From contig NZ_CP082269.1 of assembly GCF_019880405.1 (NCBI RefSeq), positions 1,984,001 to 2,048,000 of the forward strand: a DNA stretch of 64,000 nt. Direction: 5' to 3'. The translations under genes and the position numbers were made by a program. Shown here piece after piece: positions 52,489-60,990 of the stretch; the first letter of the stretch is position 1, and each line of letters opens with the position of its first letter. The notes beneath the pieces are model-generated. The model saw nothing but the letters and a program-made list of their open reading frames with translations. It ran no database searches and was not told the origin of the DNA. This DNA comes from Enterobacter sp. C2. GTDB lineage: Bacteria; Pseudomonadota; Gammaproteobacteria; Enterobacterales; Enterobacteriaceae.

Positions 52489-53106
52489 ATGTCTTCGAAT
52501 TTCGATGCATTACTTAAGAACAATAAAACCATGATTGTTAGTCAGACACTAAAAGTTCCTACTGAAGTTGACCTTTTTGCAAGTGATGTTGCTGCTGCGC
52601 TAGAGGTTTCTAAGCACGAAGTACTAATTGCAATGCTACGTGATGGCGCAGAAATCGCTCGGCAGAAGGCCCTTGCCGCAGAAAACTCATTCGAAAATGA
52701 CGAGGCTACAGGCGATCAAAAAGAAGGGAGGTTTTTCTTACTTAACACAAACAAAAGCCAAGATGAGGATACTCATGAATGGATGGTAGAAGACAATGTT
52801 GCCGCTGCCTTTTGTGATCCCTGTAAATATAAAATAGAAAGAATAAAGCCTGGTGATGTTGTTTTTCTTTATGAGAGTGGTAAAGGTATTATCGGCTTTG
52901 GAAGAGCAGAGGGTGAGATGCAAAAGAGAGAGTTTTATGGGAATCCAGAAGATTGCTTTTATTACAAGCTTAGTGACTATCATCGTATGGATAAGCCTGT
53001 AAGCGCTAAAAGCGTCAAAGAAATTCTGCAAAGGAAAATCCCTTTTGCATCAACGATGATACGCCTTCGCGATGGGGAAATACTTCTTGAAGAGCTAAAT
53101 AAATAA
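52489..53106 (+). CDS. RHH-like plus EVE/PUA-like protein (205 aa)
   Basis: AGAGG precedes ATG 52489. The N-terminal ~70 residues (TLKVPTEVDLFASDVAAALE, SKHEVLIAMLRDGAEIARQK) look like a ribbon-helix-helix or related DNA-binding segment. The C-terminal part (YKIERIKPGDVVFLYESGKG, IIGFGRAEGE) has the look of an EVE/PUA-like ligand domain, as seen in modified-base readers. AT-rich, with its own promoter region in the upstream T-rich DNA. Possible role in nucleic-acid recognition or defence; not demonstrated. Confidence 0.55.
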   Translation: MSSNFDALLKNNKTMIVSQTLKVPTEVDLFASDVAAALEVSKHEVLIAMLRDGAEIARQKALAAENSFENDEATGDQKEGRFFLLNTNKSQDEDTHEWMVEDNVAAAFCDPCKYKIERIKPGDVVFLYESGKGIIGFGRAEGEMQKREFYGNPEDCFYYKLSDYHRMDKPVSAKSVKEILQRKIPFASTMIRLRDGEILLEELNK

Positions 53107-53622
53107 TCAACCTTTGTTTATTTCACTTAACTGTTAGCTGTTGGATTAGCCAGCGGTTTTTGTACATTCACTCTTGAGATAGCGCTACTACAGACCGCAC
53201 TAAGATAATGCGGCACAGTTCAAAAAAATGTTATAAGACCATACTCATTGCCTATTTAAACGCCTATTCTGACCGTGGCTAATTAGAGCGGAGGGGATAT
53301 GAAACAGCCTTAAGATTTGAACAAAGTGGCGGTATGACCGAATCTTTGATGAAGTAGATGCCGAGCTGCGGGCCGAATACGGTGATTATCGCTTTGAGGG
53401 CTGCGACATCAGACCCACGATAATGAAAGAACATTGATCGCCTCCAGGCGGTTTTTTATTGGTATCAATAGTCGAGGCTTTATGTCACTACAAGGCAGTA
53501 ACAACCTGAATAGGTTCTGCGAAAAATGGGATAAGCAGATCGAGGACAAGTAGCAAGCATTCACTGAGTGCCTGTGATAATGTTTGTACTCTGCGCATTC
53601 AAAAGTGTCCCTTTAGATACCA
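53107..53622. other. Decayed prophage stretch
   Basis: 515 bp with no intact gene. It contains the small coding remnant listed at 53321 and a 23-codon frame at 53481 (MSLQGSNNLNRFCEKWDKQI) of the kind seen between lambdoid genes. Nothing else recognisable. Confidence 0.4.
53321..53437 (+). pseudogene. Phage gene fragment
   Basis: Without a start codon the frame encodes WRYDRIFDEVDAELRAEYGD and FEGCDIRPTIMKEH, ending TGA 53435-53437. Well-formed coding sequence but only a C-terminal piece; family not recognised. Confidence 0.4.
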
Positions 53623-54048
53623 ATGACTCCAGAAAAGGTCGCGTTCTATTCAATGCTAGCTTCAAGTGCCTCAGCCATTGCTGCGGCTGTTGCAGCTTTT
53701 TTTTCTTTCTTAGCTGTGAATTCATGGAAAAACCAAGAGAAGCTCAAAGCCAAGCAAGAATTCAAAAGAGCTGTAACTGAATATTTAGATGTAAGCCGCA
53801 CGTTACCACATCGCGCTTTTCCTCAAAACAGGCAAAATCAAAAAGAGGATTTCATTGCTTTTAAGCAGGCTCGCAGCGCGTGTGTTAAGGCCTGGATTAT
53901 TGCTGAGGGGCAGATCAAGAATACTGATGTTAAGGAATGGTGGGAACAGTTAAATGATGCTCACCATGAGTACCTTGCTATCAGGAAAAGCATTAATGAC
54001 GTAAAAGATTTAGCTCATAATATTATCGAATCCAAATTCATTTTTTAA
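53623..54048 (+). CDS. Single-pass membrane protein of the prophage (141 aa)
   Basis: An N-terminal transmembrane helix (FYSMLASSASAIAAAVAAFF) is followed by a charged helical cytoplasmic part (WKNQEKLKAKQEFKRAVTEY). This plan recurs in prophage and defence-associated small proteins. The ATG 53623 has no strong ribosome binding site. A hairpin with GCCTCGC...GCGGGGC and T-run lies at about 54071-54093, a likely terminator. Function unknown. Confidence 0.55.
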   Translation: MTPEKVAFYSMLASSASAIAAAVAAFFSFLAVNSWKNQEKLKAKQEFKRAVTEYLDVSRTLPHRAFPQNRQNQKEDFIAFKQARSACVKAWIIAEGQIKNTDVKEWWEQLNDAHHEYLAIRKSINDVKDLAHNIIESKFIF

Positions 54049-54157
54049 CGTTCAGTTTCGTTTACCAGAAGCCTCGCATCTGCGGGGCTTTTTTATTGCC
54101 ACTCCAATGCCTTCCGCTGGTGGGCATCGTAATGGCTTTAACCACAGGAAAAGAACC

Positions 54158-54730
54158 ATGGCTAAACCGGACTGGGGCGAGCTACAGAAGCGGTTCCTGT
54201 CTGATCATGCCAGCACCGGCATTTCCCCTAAAGACTGGTGTGAAGCGCAGGGACTGAACTACGCCACCGCCCGCCGTCATATCAAAAAGCCCGCTGCGTA
54301 AAGTGCGCAAAAATCTGCGCAGAAAAAAGTGCGCAGTGCGCAGAAGGAAAAAGACCTTAATGCGCTAGTGGAAAGCGACGGACTGACAGCCCAGCAGCGA
54401 ATCTTTGTGGCTGAATACCTGAAAGATCGCAGCGCCACCCAGGCCGCTATACGTGCCGGGTACAGTGCAAAGACTGCTGAGCAAATTGGTTATCAGCTCC
54501 TTCAGAAAACTTCAGTTGCCGCTGCTATTGCGCAGCAGCAAAAAGCCTCCCTGATGCGAACGGTCGCCAGTGCTGATGAGGTACTGGCGCAGATGTGGCA
54601 GCTCGCCACGTTTGACGCCAACGAACTCTCGCAATACCGCCGTGGTGCCTGCCGCTACTGTTATGGCTTCGGCCACAACTACCAGTGGCGTGACATGGTG
54701 GAGTTTGAAGAGCATCGGCTACCCGCTTGA
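54158..54730 (+). pseudogene. Phage terminase small subunit, split by a stop and truncated
   Basis: From ATG 54158 the frame reads MAKPDWGELQKRFLSDHAST...HIKKPAA then TAA 54299-54301. The same frame continues SAQKSAQKKVRSAQKEKDLN, LTAQQRIFVAEYLKDRSATQ, AAIRAGYSAKTAEQIG: a Terminase_2-type small subunit. The stop is thus an internal nonsense codon. The gene breaks off after MVEFEEHRL, where sequence from another phage gene is joined. A start inside (54329) could still give a 133-residue piece. Confidence 0.75.
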
Positions 54731-54936
54731 AAAGGGCACGCGACGAGAGCAAACGCAGTTATACCGTGGACTATTCGGCTGTTACCGGGCTTGTTCTGCA
54801 AACCGCCGTTGAGCTGGATCAGACTGTAACTGCGCTGGAGAAAAACCAGCGCAATATGACTGTGTTTCTGCAAACCCTCGGGTACAACCCTGACACTAAC
54901 TATACAGAGCCTGAGCCACAACCCGAAAATCAATAG
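54727..54936 (+). pseudogene. Possible tail-fibre C-terminal fragment
   Basis: Fused behind the terminase piece, the frame encodes KRSYTVDYSAVTGLVLQTAV and ELDQTVTALEKNQRNMTVFL, a coiled coil like the S74-type chaperone end of phage tail fibres. The TTG 54727 has no convincing ribosome binding site. Identification is moderate. Confidence 0.4.
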
Positions 54937-54972
54937 GCCGCACCGTATTGCATTCGTTATTTTCTCAATCTA

Positions 54973-54988
54973 CTGTATATATAAACAG
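54973..54988 (+). promoter_or_regulatory. LexA (SOS) box of the umuDC operon
   Basis: CTGTATATATAAACAG fits the CTGT-N8-ACAG consensus exactly, with an AT-rich centre, and extends to TACTGT...ACAGTA. It lies 24 bp before the umuD start codon. Confidence 0.92.
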
Positions 54989-55011
54989 TATTTTACAGAG
55001 GAGGTAATAAT

Positions 55012-55452
55012 ATGTACTTGCAACGCCTTATTTTCCCGGAAACTCCGGTACACATCCCTGTCTACGGGGACACAATATCCGCTGGGTTCCCCAGTCCGGC
55101 GGCAGACTATATTGAATCGGGCATCGATTTAATTTCTCAGCTTATCCCGCATCCCTCCTCGACATATACGCTACGCGTGTCGGGCGACTCAATGATTAAT
55201 GCCGGGATCACCGACGGGTCCTATCTCCTCGTTGATTTCAGCATTCACCCTCAGCACGGCGATATTGTTGTCGCGAACATCGCCGGGGAGTTCACGGTCA
55301 AACGACTGGTAACTCACCCGGTGGCCCAGCTGCTGGCGGAAAATCCCGCTTACCCACCTATTAAAATTTATTACGCCGACGGTTTAGAAATTGTCGGCGT
55401 TGTCATTTCTGTTATCACCACACTGCGCCGAAACCATGTTTGCCCTCGTTGA
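55012..55452 (+). CDS. umuD: UmuD-like SOS protein, self-cleaving (146 aa)
   Basis: S24-family protein. The cleavage site Ala24-Gly25 (TISAGFPSPAADY) and the catalytic Ser60 (SGDSMINAG) and Lys97 (FTVKRLV) sit at the same residue numbers as in E. coli UmuD. RecA filaments trigger cleavage to UmuD', which joins UmuC to form Pol V. GAGGAGGT precedes ATG 55012. The end overlaps umuC by 17 bp, and a LexA box controls both. Confidence 0.93.
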   Translation: MYLQRLIFPETPVHIPVYGDTISAGFPSPAADYIESGIDLISQLIPHPSSTYTLRVSGDSMINAGITDGSYLLVDFSIHPQHGDIVVANIAGEFTVKRLVTHPVAQLLAENPAYPPIKIYYADGLEIVGVVISVITTLRRNHVCPR

Positions 55453-56701
55453 TATGAACAGCTTCTATGCGAGCTGCGAGACTGCGTTTCGTCCGGATCT
55501 GGTTGGCCGGCCGATTGTCGTCCTTTCTAACAATGACGGCTGCGTTATTGCCCGTAGTGCTGAGGCTAAACGCCTGGGTATAAAAATGGGCGTGCCCTGG
55601 TTCCAGCTTAAGGCCGCGCGATTTCCTGAGCCGGTGATCGCGTTCTCAAGCAACTATGAGCTGTACGGCGATATGTCGCATCGCGTCATGACCACGCTTG
55701 AGGAAATGTGTCCGCGCGTGGAGGTATATTCCATTGACGAGGCATTTTGCGATCTCACAGGTGTGCGTAACTGTCGGGACCTGGCCGAGTTTGGCCGGGA
55801 GATCCGCGACACCATACGGCGCTACACGCGTATCTGGTGCGGCGTCGGCATTGCACAGACCAAGACGCTGGCCAAGCTGGCAAACCGGGCCGCTAAAATG
55901 TGGCCTCAGACGGGCGGCGTGGTTGACCTGTCAAACGTAGAACGCCAGCGGCGACTGATGGTGCTGATGCCTGTCGATGAGGTCTGGGGCGTCGGCGGGC
56001 GCATAGCGAAAAAGCTTCAGGCCATGGGGATCGAGAACGCGCTACAGCTGGCGGACAGCGACATCCGCTTCATCCGGAAACACTTCAGCGTTGTACTCGA
56101 GCGAACGGTGCGGGAGTTGCGCGGGGAATCCTGTCTCGAGCTGGAGGAGTTTGCGCCAGCGAAGCAGGAGATCGTCTGCAGTCGCAGCTTTGGCGAGCGA
56201 ATCACCGACTACGAGGAAATGCGTCAGGCTATCTGCAGCTACGCGGCCCGGGCGGCGCAGAAGTTGCGCCGCGAGCACCAGTTCTGCCGCTACATTTCCA
56301 CATTTGTGAAGACGTATCCGCACTCCGGCGAACCATATTACGGGAACAGTGCTGCTACACAGCTGATGACCCCCACGCAGGACACACGCGACATCATTGC
56401 GGCGGCCACCCGCTGTCTGGAGGCCGTATGGCGTGACGGCCATCGCTACCAGAAGGCGGGGATCATGTTAGGGGATTTTTACAGCCAGGGCGTTGCCCAG
56501 CTCGATCTGTTTGACGCTAACGCGCCGCGCCCGGGCAGCGAGGAGTTAATGGCGCTGATGGACAGGCTAAATAAACAGGGGAGGGGGACGCTCTATTTCG
56601 CTGGGCAGGGGATCCAGCAGGCCTGGCAGATGAAGCGCGAAATGCTCTCGCCTCGCTATACGACGCGGTGGTCAGACTTGCCGATTGTTCGGGCTAATTG
56701 A
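55436..56701 (+). CDS. umuC: UmuC-like Y-family DNA polymerase (421 aa)
   Basis: Pol V catalytic subunit: MFALVDMNSFYASCE with the first catalytic Asp (residue 6), SIDEAF with the Asp-Glu pair, and a C-terminal UmuC domain (DRLNKQGRGTLYFAGQG, SPRYTTRWSDLP). The length equals E. coli UmuC. I chose ATG 55436 within the end of umuD. The catalytic core is whole, so it should do translesion synthesis. Its 3' third and downstream tail recur at 60991. Confidence 0.95.
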   Translation: MFALVDMNSFYASCETAFRPDLVGRPIVVLSNNDGCVIARSAEAKRLGIKMGVPWFQLKAARFPEPVIAFSSNYELYGDMSHRVMTTLEEMCPRVEVYSIDEAFCDLTGVRNCRDLAEFGREIRDTIRRYTRIWCGVGIAQTKTLAKLANRAAKMWPQTGGVVDLSNVERQRRLMVLMPVDEVWGVGGRIAKKLQAMGIENALQLADSDIRFIRKHFSVVLERTVRELRGESCLELEEFAPAKQEIVCSRSFGERITDYEEMRQAICSYAARAAQKLRREHQFCRYISTFVKTYPHSGEPYYGNSAATQLMTPTQDTRDIIAAATRCLEAVWRDGHRYQKAGIMLGDFYSQGVAQLDLFDANAPRPGSEELMALMDRLNKQGRGTLYFAGQGIQQAWQMKREMLSPRYTTRWSDLPIVRAN

Positions 56702-56781
56702 ATAGGTGTGGAATCATCCATTATGTTAGCCAGATAGCTCATTTTGGCCCTGTGTAAGCAGGGCTAGCGGCAGCTATGAAC
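56167..56781 (+). repeat. umuC 3'-end direct repeat, copy 1
   Basis: Homologous to 60991-61604 (offset ~4,823 bp). It covers the last ~535 bp of umuC plus ~80 bp downstream, including the hairpin GCCCTG-N6-CAGGGC (56747-56764 here, 61570-61588 in copy 2). The copies differ at many positions. Confidence 0.85.
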
Positions 56782-56874
56782 GATAAGCGGTCAATCCTAG
56801 CGCCATGAGTATCAAAAACTCTTACAAGAACCTTCTGACGTTATTTGGTTCTAACCTAAAGAACCATTAATAGG

Positions 56875-57660
56875 CTAATTACTATTTTTAGAACGTTTGG
56901 ATCTTATATTCCAAAAATCATAAAAAATGTCACTTTCATTATCATTAAGATCTTTAATCATCTCGGACAAATGGATTTCTAGTTCCATATTTTTATACTC
57001 ATCTGGTAATAAATTATGTGAGTCACTTAAAGCTTGCACCAAGTCTAGGGCGAATGAATGATCGCTACGCATATTTCTTGAAATGGCTATAAGAGATTTT
57101 TCCATTTGGAAGTGAGCTTTTAAAAATTCCATGAAATTGTCTCTTATTTTATCTAGATAAACCTTAGTGACATCCATCCATATTTTATCATCGACAAGCA
57201 GTCGTTCAAAATCAACCGGAAGAATATTATTTTGATGTATTAATCCCTTGCTTTCCTCACGATTAAAAATGTTAACCCCAATAGTCCTGTAAACTAAATC
57301 AACAAATTGTGAACAAAACAAAGACTTTTCATTTTCTTTAAGAATGATGCCATAGTTATAACTCTTATTCAAATGAAAAACTCCAGCTTGTTTTATTTTC
57401 ACCTCGACATCATCATTTAACGCTGGATGTCTTATTACTTTCCAGTTTCCATCTGATTTATTGATTAAGTCCGGAAAGAAGATAAGATCAACGCCACAAG
57501 AAGTATCAGCATGTATAAAAACACCATCACCTAAACTTAGTGCAACATGAGTGGTGTTTACAGCGGTACTTTTACGTAAAAGTTTTTGCCCCACAATGTT
57601 GTACCAGGTTCTGTTATTTATTAATAGAATATCACCTGCATTCAAGCCAGTCACAGACAT
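56875..57660 (-). CDS. YiiX/NlpC-P60-like cysteine hydrolase (261 aa)
   Basis: Permuted papain-like fold: GLNAGDILLINNRTW, then the His in NTTHVALSLGDGVFIHAD, and the later Cys in SLFCSQFVDLVYRTIG. The His-before-Cys order marks YiiX/YebB-type amidases or proteases. About 100 further C-terminal residues (KSLIAISRNM...DFWNIRSKRS) are helical and unmatched. No signal peptide, so cytoplasmic. The start 57660 has a strong AAGGGGG. AT-rich cargo of the element; target unknown. Confidence 0.65.
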   Translation of the reverse strand: MSVTGLNAGDILLINNRTWYNIVGQKLLRKSTAVNTTHVALSLGDGVFIHADTSCGVDLIFFPDLINKSDGNWKVIRHPALNDDVEVKIKQAGVFHLNKSYNYGIILKENEKSLFCSQFVDLVYRTIGVNIFNREESKGLIHQNNILPVDFERLLVDDKIWMDVTKVYLDKIRDNFMEFLKAHFQMEKSLIAISRNMRSDHSFALDLVQALSDSHNLLPDEYKNMELEIHLSEMIKDLNDNESDIFYDFWNIRSKRSKNSN

Positions 57661-57920
57661 TACCTGCCCCCTTATCTCTTTTCGATTTTATCAATTTATA
57701 CCATAAGGATACTTCTTTATACACTACCAAAATTAAATTTTTCTTTGATTTTTAATAAGTCACTAAGATTGGTAGCATATAGTTCTGGTGCGAAACCGCC
57801 TTTGGCGCCGTGGCTACGAACCAGACATCGAAAGCTGCTATGGGTGAAATAAGGACAGAACGCTCGCATTTGCGGGTGGTTTAGATCGCAGTAGAAAACC
57901 AACTCGGCAACATGCACTTG
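57661..57920. other. Intergenic region between cargo genes
   Basis: 260 bp. It must hold the promoter of the cysteine-hydrolase gene. A GC-richer patch (57785-57915) differs from the AT-rich flanks and may be a relic of older sequence; no coding frame with a start and ribosome binding site is seen. Confidence 0.4.
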
Positions 57921-58910
57921 TTAGGCAATTTTTAAGTACTCCCGCTGAACTTTATTAGTAAGTTCAATTCTCTGAATCTCGCTTGTGGTAAATAGCAACT
58001 GCACAAAGCCCTCTTGTGCGACGCGTAAAAGCCCAGTATCTTCTATTCTGTCTTCAGCCTTTAACCTACATTCTAATTCATGGATGAGCCGTACTAATTC
58101 TTTACCTCTAGAGGTCAGTGGTGCCATAAAAGATGGCTGCATTGCACGATCATACCAGTCAATCATACAGTCAGAGAAATCAACATCAGCTATACGCTGG
58201 TGCACGATGAATTTTATATACTCAAACAGAAAGTTATGTTCTGAGTCACCCATTCCTACGCCAAAAGGTGAATTTTGATTATGCAATTCAACTTCTGCTA
58301 CGGTGATTGCTATATCCATACCAAAATATAAAGAGCGACAGATATTAGTTAGGCCAGAGCAGAAGAGATTGAAATATGAGACAGGAAATGAAGCATTGTT
58401 ACTTTTAGCCTTAATCAAATAATCAAGAACCTCTTCGACCGACATGAAGTCTTGATCTATGACCGCAAACCCTTCAAAGAGAGTTTGAGCACCAGTCGAT
58501 TGTAAGACATTTGATTTGGGTATGGTAATACCCTTTGCATCTGTAGATTTGGCAACCCTTAACACTTGGCGAGCATCTTGCCAATAACTTAAATTAGTCT
58601 CTGGGTTATGGATAATTATGAGTACAGGCAGCGGAAATCTTTCCCAGTAAAATCGGTGCTTCTCTTCTGGGTAGAAAACCCAATCTCCTTTGCTTTCCTT
58701 AAAAAAGGAAGGCCCTGATTTTATTTGAACAGCTATCATCCTTCCCGTGGCAAATCCCTCGGGGCTAACATACTCAATCTGCCCATCAATTCCAACGTCA
58801 GCCATTGGAGTTTCACGCCAAATCTGGCCAATTTTAGCTATAGCTTCTGCGACAGCATTTACACCTAATCTTTCTTGAGAATTAGTCTGGTGATATTTTG
58901 GGAAATTCAT
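57921..58910 (-). CDS. DUF4365-like nuclease-fold protein (329 aa)
   Basis: GAGGAAAAT precedes ATG 58910. The N-terminal ~150 residues (NAVAEAIAKIGQIWRETPMA, then VGIDGQIEY and MIAVQIKSG) have the Asp...Gln-x-Lys arrangement of PD-(D/E)xK nucleases in DUF4365, a domain frequent in anti-phage and mobile-element proteins. The C-terminal half is helical without known match. No partner gene is obvious. Possible nucleic-acid-degrading defence protein; function not shown. Confidence 0.65.
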   Translation of the reverse strand: MNFPKYHQTNSQERLGVNAVAEAIAKIGQIWRETPMADVGIDGQIEYVSPEGFATGRMIAVQIKSGPSFFKESKGDWVFYPEEKHRFYWERFPLPVLIIIHNPETNLSYWQDARQVLRVAKSTDAKGITIPKSNVLQSTGAQTLFEGFAVIDQDFMSVEEVLDYLIKAKSNNASFPVSYFNLFCSGLTNICRSLYFGMDIAITVAEVELHNQNSPFGVGMGDSEHNFLFEYIKFIVHQRIADVDFSDCMIDWYDRAMQPSFMAPLTSRGKELVRLIHELECRLKAEDRIEDTGLLRVAQEGFVQLLFTTSEIQRIELTNKVQREYLKIA

Positions 58911-59784
58911 ATTTTCCTCGATTGCTTAATGCCGACCAAAGTAGTTGCAGAATCTGGCACAGAGTTACGCCAGTAATTTAAATAACAGGTTTTGCGGTCC
59001 GTTGTTTTTTTGCCTTCTTTCATGATTTCCACTCAACATAACTTAATGACTAACCGAAAATTTTTCAACAGGTTTTTTCTCGAGCCGAGAAAACATTCCC
59101 GACAAAATCCGTATTTTCTATTCGTCAATCGTTCGAAAATTAATTCATTGCCATTTACTGTTTTTTTACCAATGATTTGAAGCTTTTTGGGGACACTGCA
59201 TAGCTACACGGATTGCCTTTGTCCGCTTCTGGCACACAGCAGCCATTAGTGCATACCTCGTTAGCTTAGACCTGAACTCGCCTTACGGTGAGCCTCAGCC
59301 AGCATGCCTAGTAGATCAAGTGTGAAAAGCCCTTGCCGCGGTACACATGTCGCTAGTCAGATCTGCCAATCGTGAAAGCACAATAGTAAAAGTTCTGGGG
59401 CATTTCTGGGGCAAAAACAAGAGATGGGACAGGATTTTGGACAGAAAAAAGGTAGGTAGAAGTAACTCAGTGTAGTAAGTGGAAGGGGGTAACTAATTGA
59501 AAGGACGGGTTTTATCTAATTAACAATAGCTTAGAAAGTGCAGTGCGGTTTGTTTAAGTTGTACTGCTCTTTCCTGTTAACTTCTTGTTGCTCTTGCATG
59601 GAGTGCTGTCTCGGTTGACCGGGTCGTCATTCATTCTATGATGTGTATGGTACGGATTATGGCGACTAATGCCAGCACGTTTTACACTGGGAGTAATGCG
59701 ATTCGATCTATTCTCCCCTTGTTGTAGGGGGGTAAAAACACAACGATGCCGCTGCTGTTTTGTCAGGCCACACATCTCCTCTTA
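58911..59784. other. 874-bp region without a convincing gene
   Basis: I see no well-supported gene. Noticed: GTCCGCTTCTGGCA (59219-59232), which recurs at 62638-62651; a tandem CTGGGGCATTTCTGGGGCA at about 59396; and the run-down ends of mobile DNA. The only open frames lack good starts and have shadow-like composition. Confidence 0.45.
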
Positions 59785-60075
59785 TCAAGGAAGATGAAGC
59801 AGGATTTTTTGTAAAAAGGAACGCCATGTTTCGCCCCATGAGCCAGGTAAAAACTGACTTTCTGCAAGAGTTGTCATAATACTGCTTAATTCTTCATCAC
59901 TTTGTATGGCAAGTGCTTGAGACGTTTGTTGTTTGAGATTGCGAATGGCTAATTCGTTTTCCATTTCAACATAGGAAACCATAATCTCGTCGATATTTTC
60001 GCCAAATATTTGATAATCCGGTCCGAAAAAAACCACGATCAACTTTCTTAGTGTTTCGTAATGTTTAAGCATCAT
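59785..60075 (-). CDS. Immunity protein for the RNase A-like toxin, CdiI-like (96 aa)
   Basis: It starts at ATG 60075 directly after the toxin stop codon (no gap), so it is translationally coupled. The product (MMLKHYETLRKLIVVFFGPD, FLPGSWGETWRSFLQKIL) has the size and ending I associate with contact-dependent-inhibition immunity proteins. It should bind the toxin in the cytoplasm. Confidence 0.72.
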   Translation of the reverse strand: MMLKHYETLRKLIVVFFGPDYQIFGENIDEIMVSYVEMENELAIRNLKQQTSQALAIQSDEELSSIMTTLAESQFLPGSWGETWRSFLQKILLHLP

Positions 60076-60903
60076 TTATCCCATGAATGGATAGGCGGTT
60101 AGCACGTAATAAGGTTTATTGTTGTACATTTTTTTGAGCAGGACAATTCGTACTACATTGAGAGACTCCTTGGTTTGGCTACCTTGACGGAAACCATATC
60201 CTACGGCTGTGCCTGATTTGTACGTAATGTCCAACGTATTTTCTGCATTGTGGGACAGATTAGCCCAATGCAGGATTTTAAGCCGATTAGCTTTAAGCGC
60301 TGAGCTGATAACCATTTCAGCCTGTTCCAGCTTATAAAAAGACGACGTAGACTGCATTTGAGGGCTTCTTGCAAGGCGAGCCAGTAACTCTTGTTCAGGG
60401 ACTGCAATATGTTTCGCGATTGTATGACCGCCAGCTTTTATACCTTTTACAGCTTCGTGCTCTGCCAACCTGAAATTACCTGCACGAACATAGGCAACGC
60501 GAGATGCTCCAAGCGTCAAGCCGAAGGCTATAGGGACAGCAATATCAACAGTTAAACCGATATTTAATGCTGTATCCTCATCCGCACCGAACTGACGGGC
60601 TGTTTGCACAGCCAGTTGGTAAGCAGCTGTGCGGGTATCACGTCCAGTAATGGTTTGCTCCATAGCTGCCTGTAGTGAATCCATACTATGAGCTCCTACA
60701 ACAACACAAGCCGCCTTGGTCAACATGGTAGGTTCAGGCGTGACACAAAGGACAGCCGCTCCTGTCAGTTCTACCGTCCCCATTACCACACCGAGGCCAC
60801 CAAGAAGTCGGTTTTGCATGGTTTCGGCTTCAGTTACGGTTTTGTCCGACAGTACTGCTGACAGTTGAACGGGCGACATTACAACCTGTAATCCATCACT
60901 CAT
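60076..60903 (-). CDS. RNase A-like toxin with hydrophobic N-terminal domain (275 aa)
   Basis: The C-terminal ~120 residues match the bacterial CdiA-CT RNase A-like domain: GGHTIAKHIAVPEQELLARL (His), QSTSSFYKLEQAE, DITYKSGTAVGYGFRQGSQT and PYYVLTAYPF (Tyr-Tyr-Val-Leu-Thr-Ala-Tyr-Pro). The N-terminal ~150 residues (MSDGLQVVMSPVQLSAVLSD, then Ala/Val/Gly-rich segments around 33-75 and 115-135) are hydrophobic, like the Eag-bound or membrane-passing region of T6SS effectors. No PAAR, Rhs or CdiA part is present, so the delivery route is open. GGAG precedes ATG 60903. Immunity gene follows at once. Confidence 0.75.
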   Translation of the reverse strand: MSDGLQVVMSPVQLSAVLSDKTVTEAETMQNRLLGGLGVVMGTVELTGAAVLCVTPEPTMLTKAACVVVGAHSMDSLQAAMEQTITGRDTRTAAYQLAVQTARQFGADEDTALNIGLTVDIAVPIAFGLTLGASRVAYVRAGNFRLAEHEAVKGIKAGGHTIAKHIAVPEQELLARLARSPQMQSTSSFYKLEQAEMVISSALKANRLKILHWANLSHNAENTLDITYKSGTAVGYGFRQGSQTKESLNVVRIVLLKKMYNNKPYYVLTAYPFMG

Positions 60904-60990
60904 GTTTTTTCTCCAAAGTTATCCAAGACTGATAATAGAAAAAGTCGTTATGCTTCGCAAAAAAGTCTGAACTGAACAAAGCCTCTGCCG

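Noticed and set aside
58992-59180. 62-codon plus-strand frame
   Set aside because: AT-rich chance frame with Phe/Asn/Arg-rich product and no translation signal.
59554-59775. 73-codon minus-strand frame in the 59-kb gap
   Set aside because: No ribosome binding site, low-complexity charged composition and no similarity recognised.
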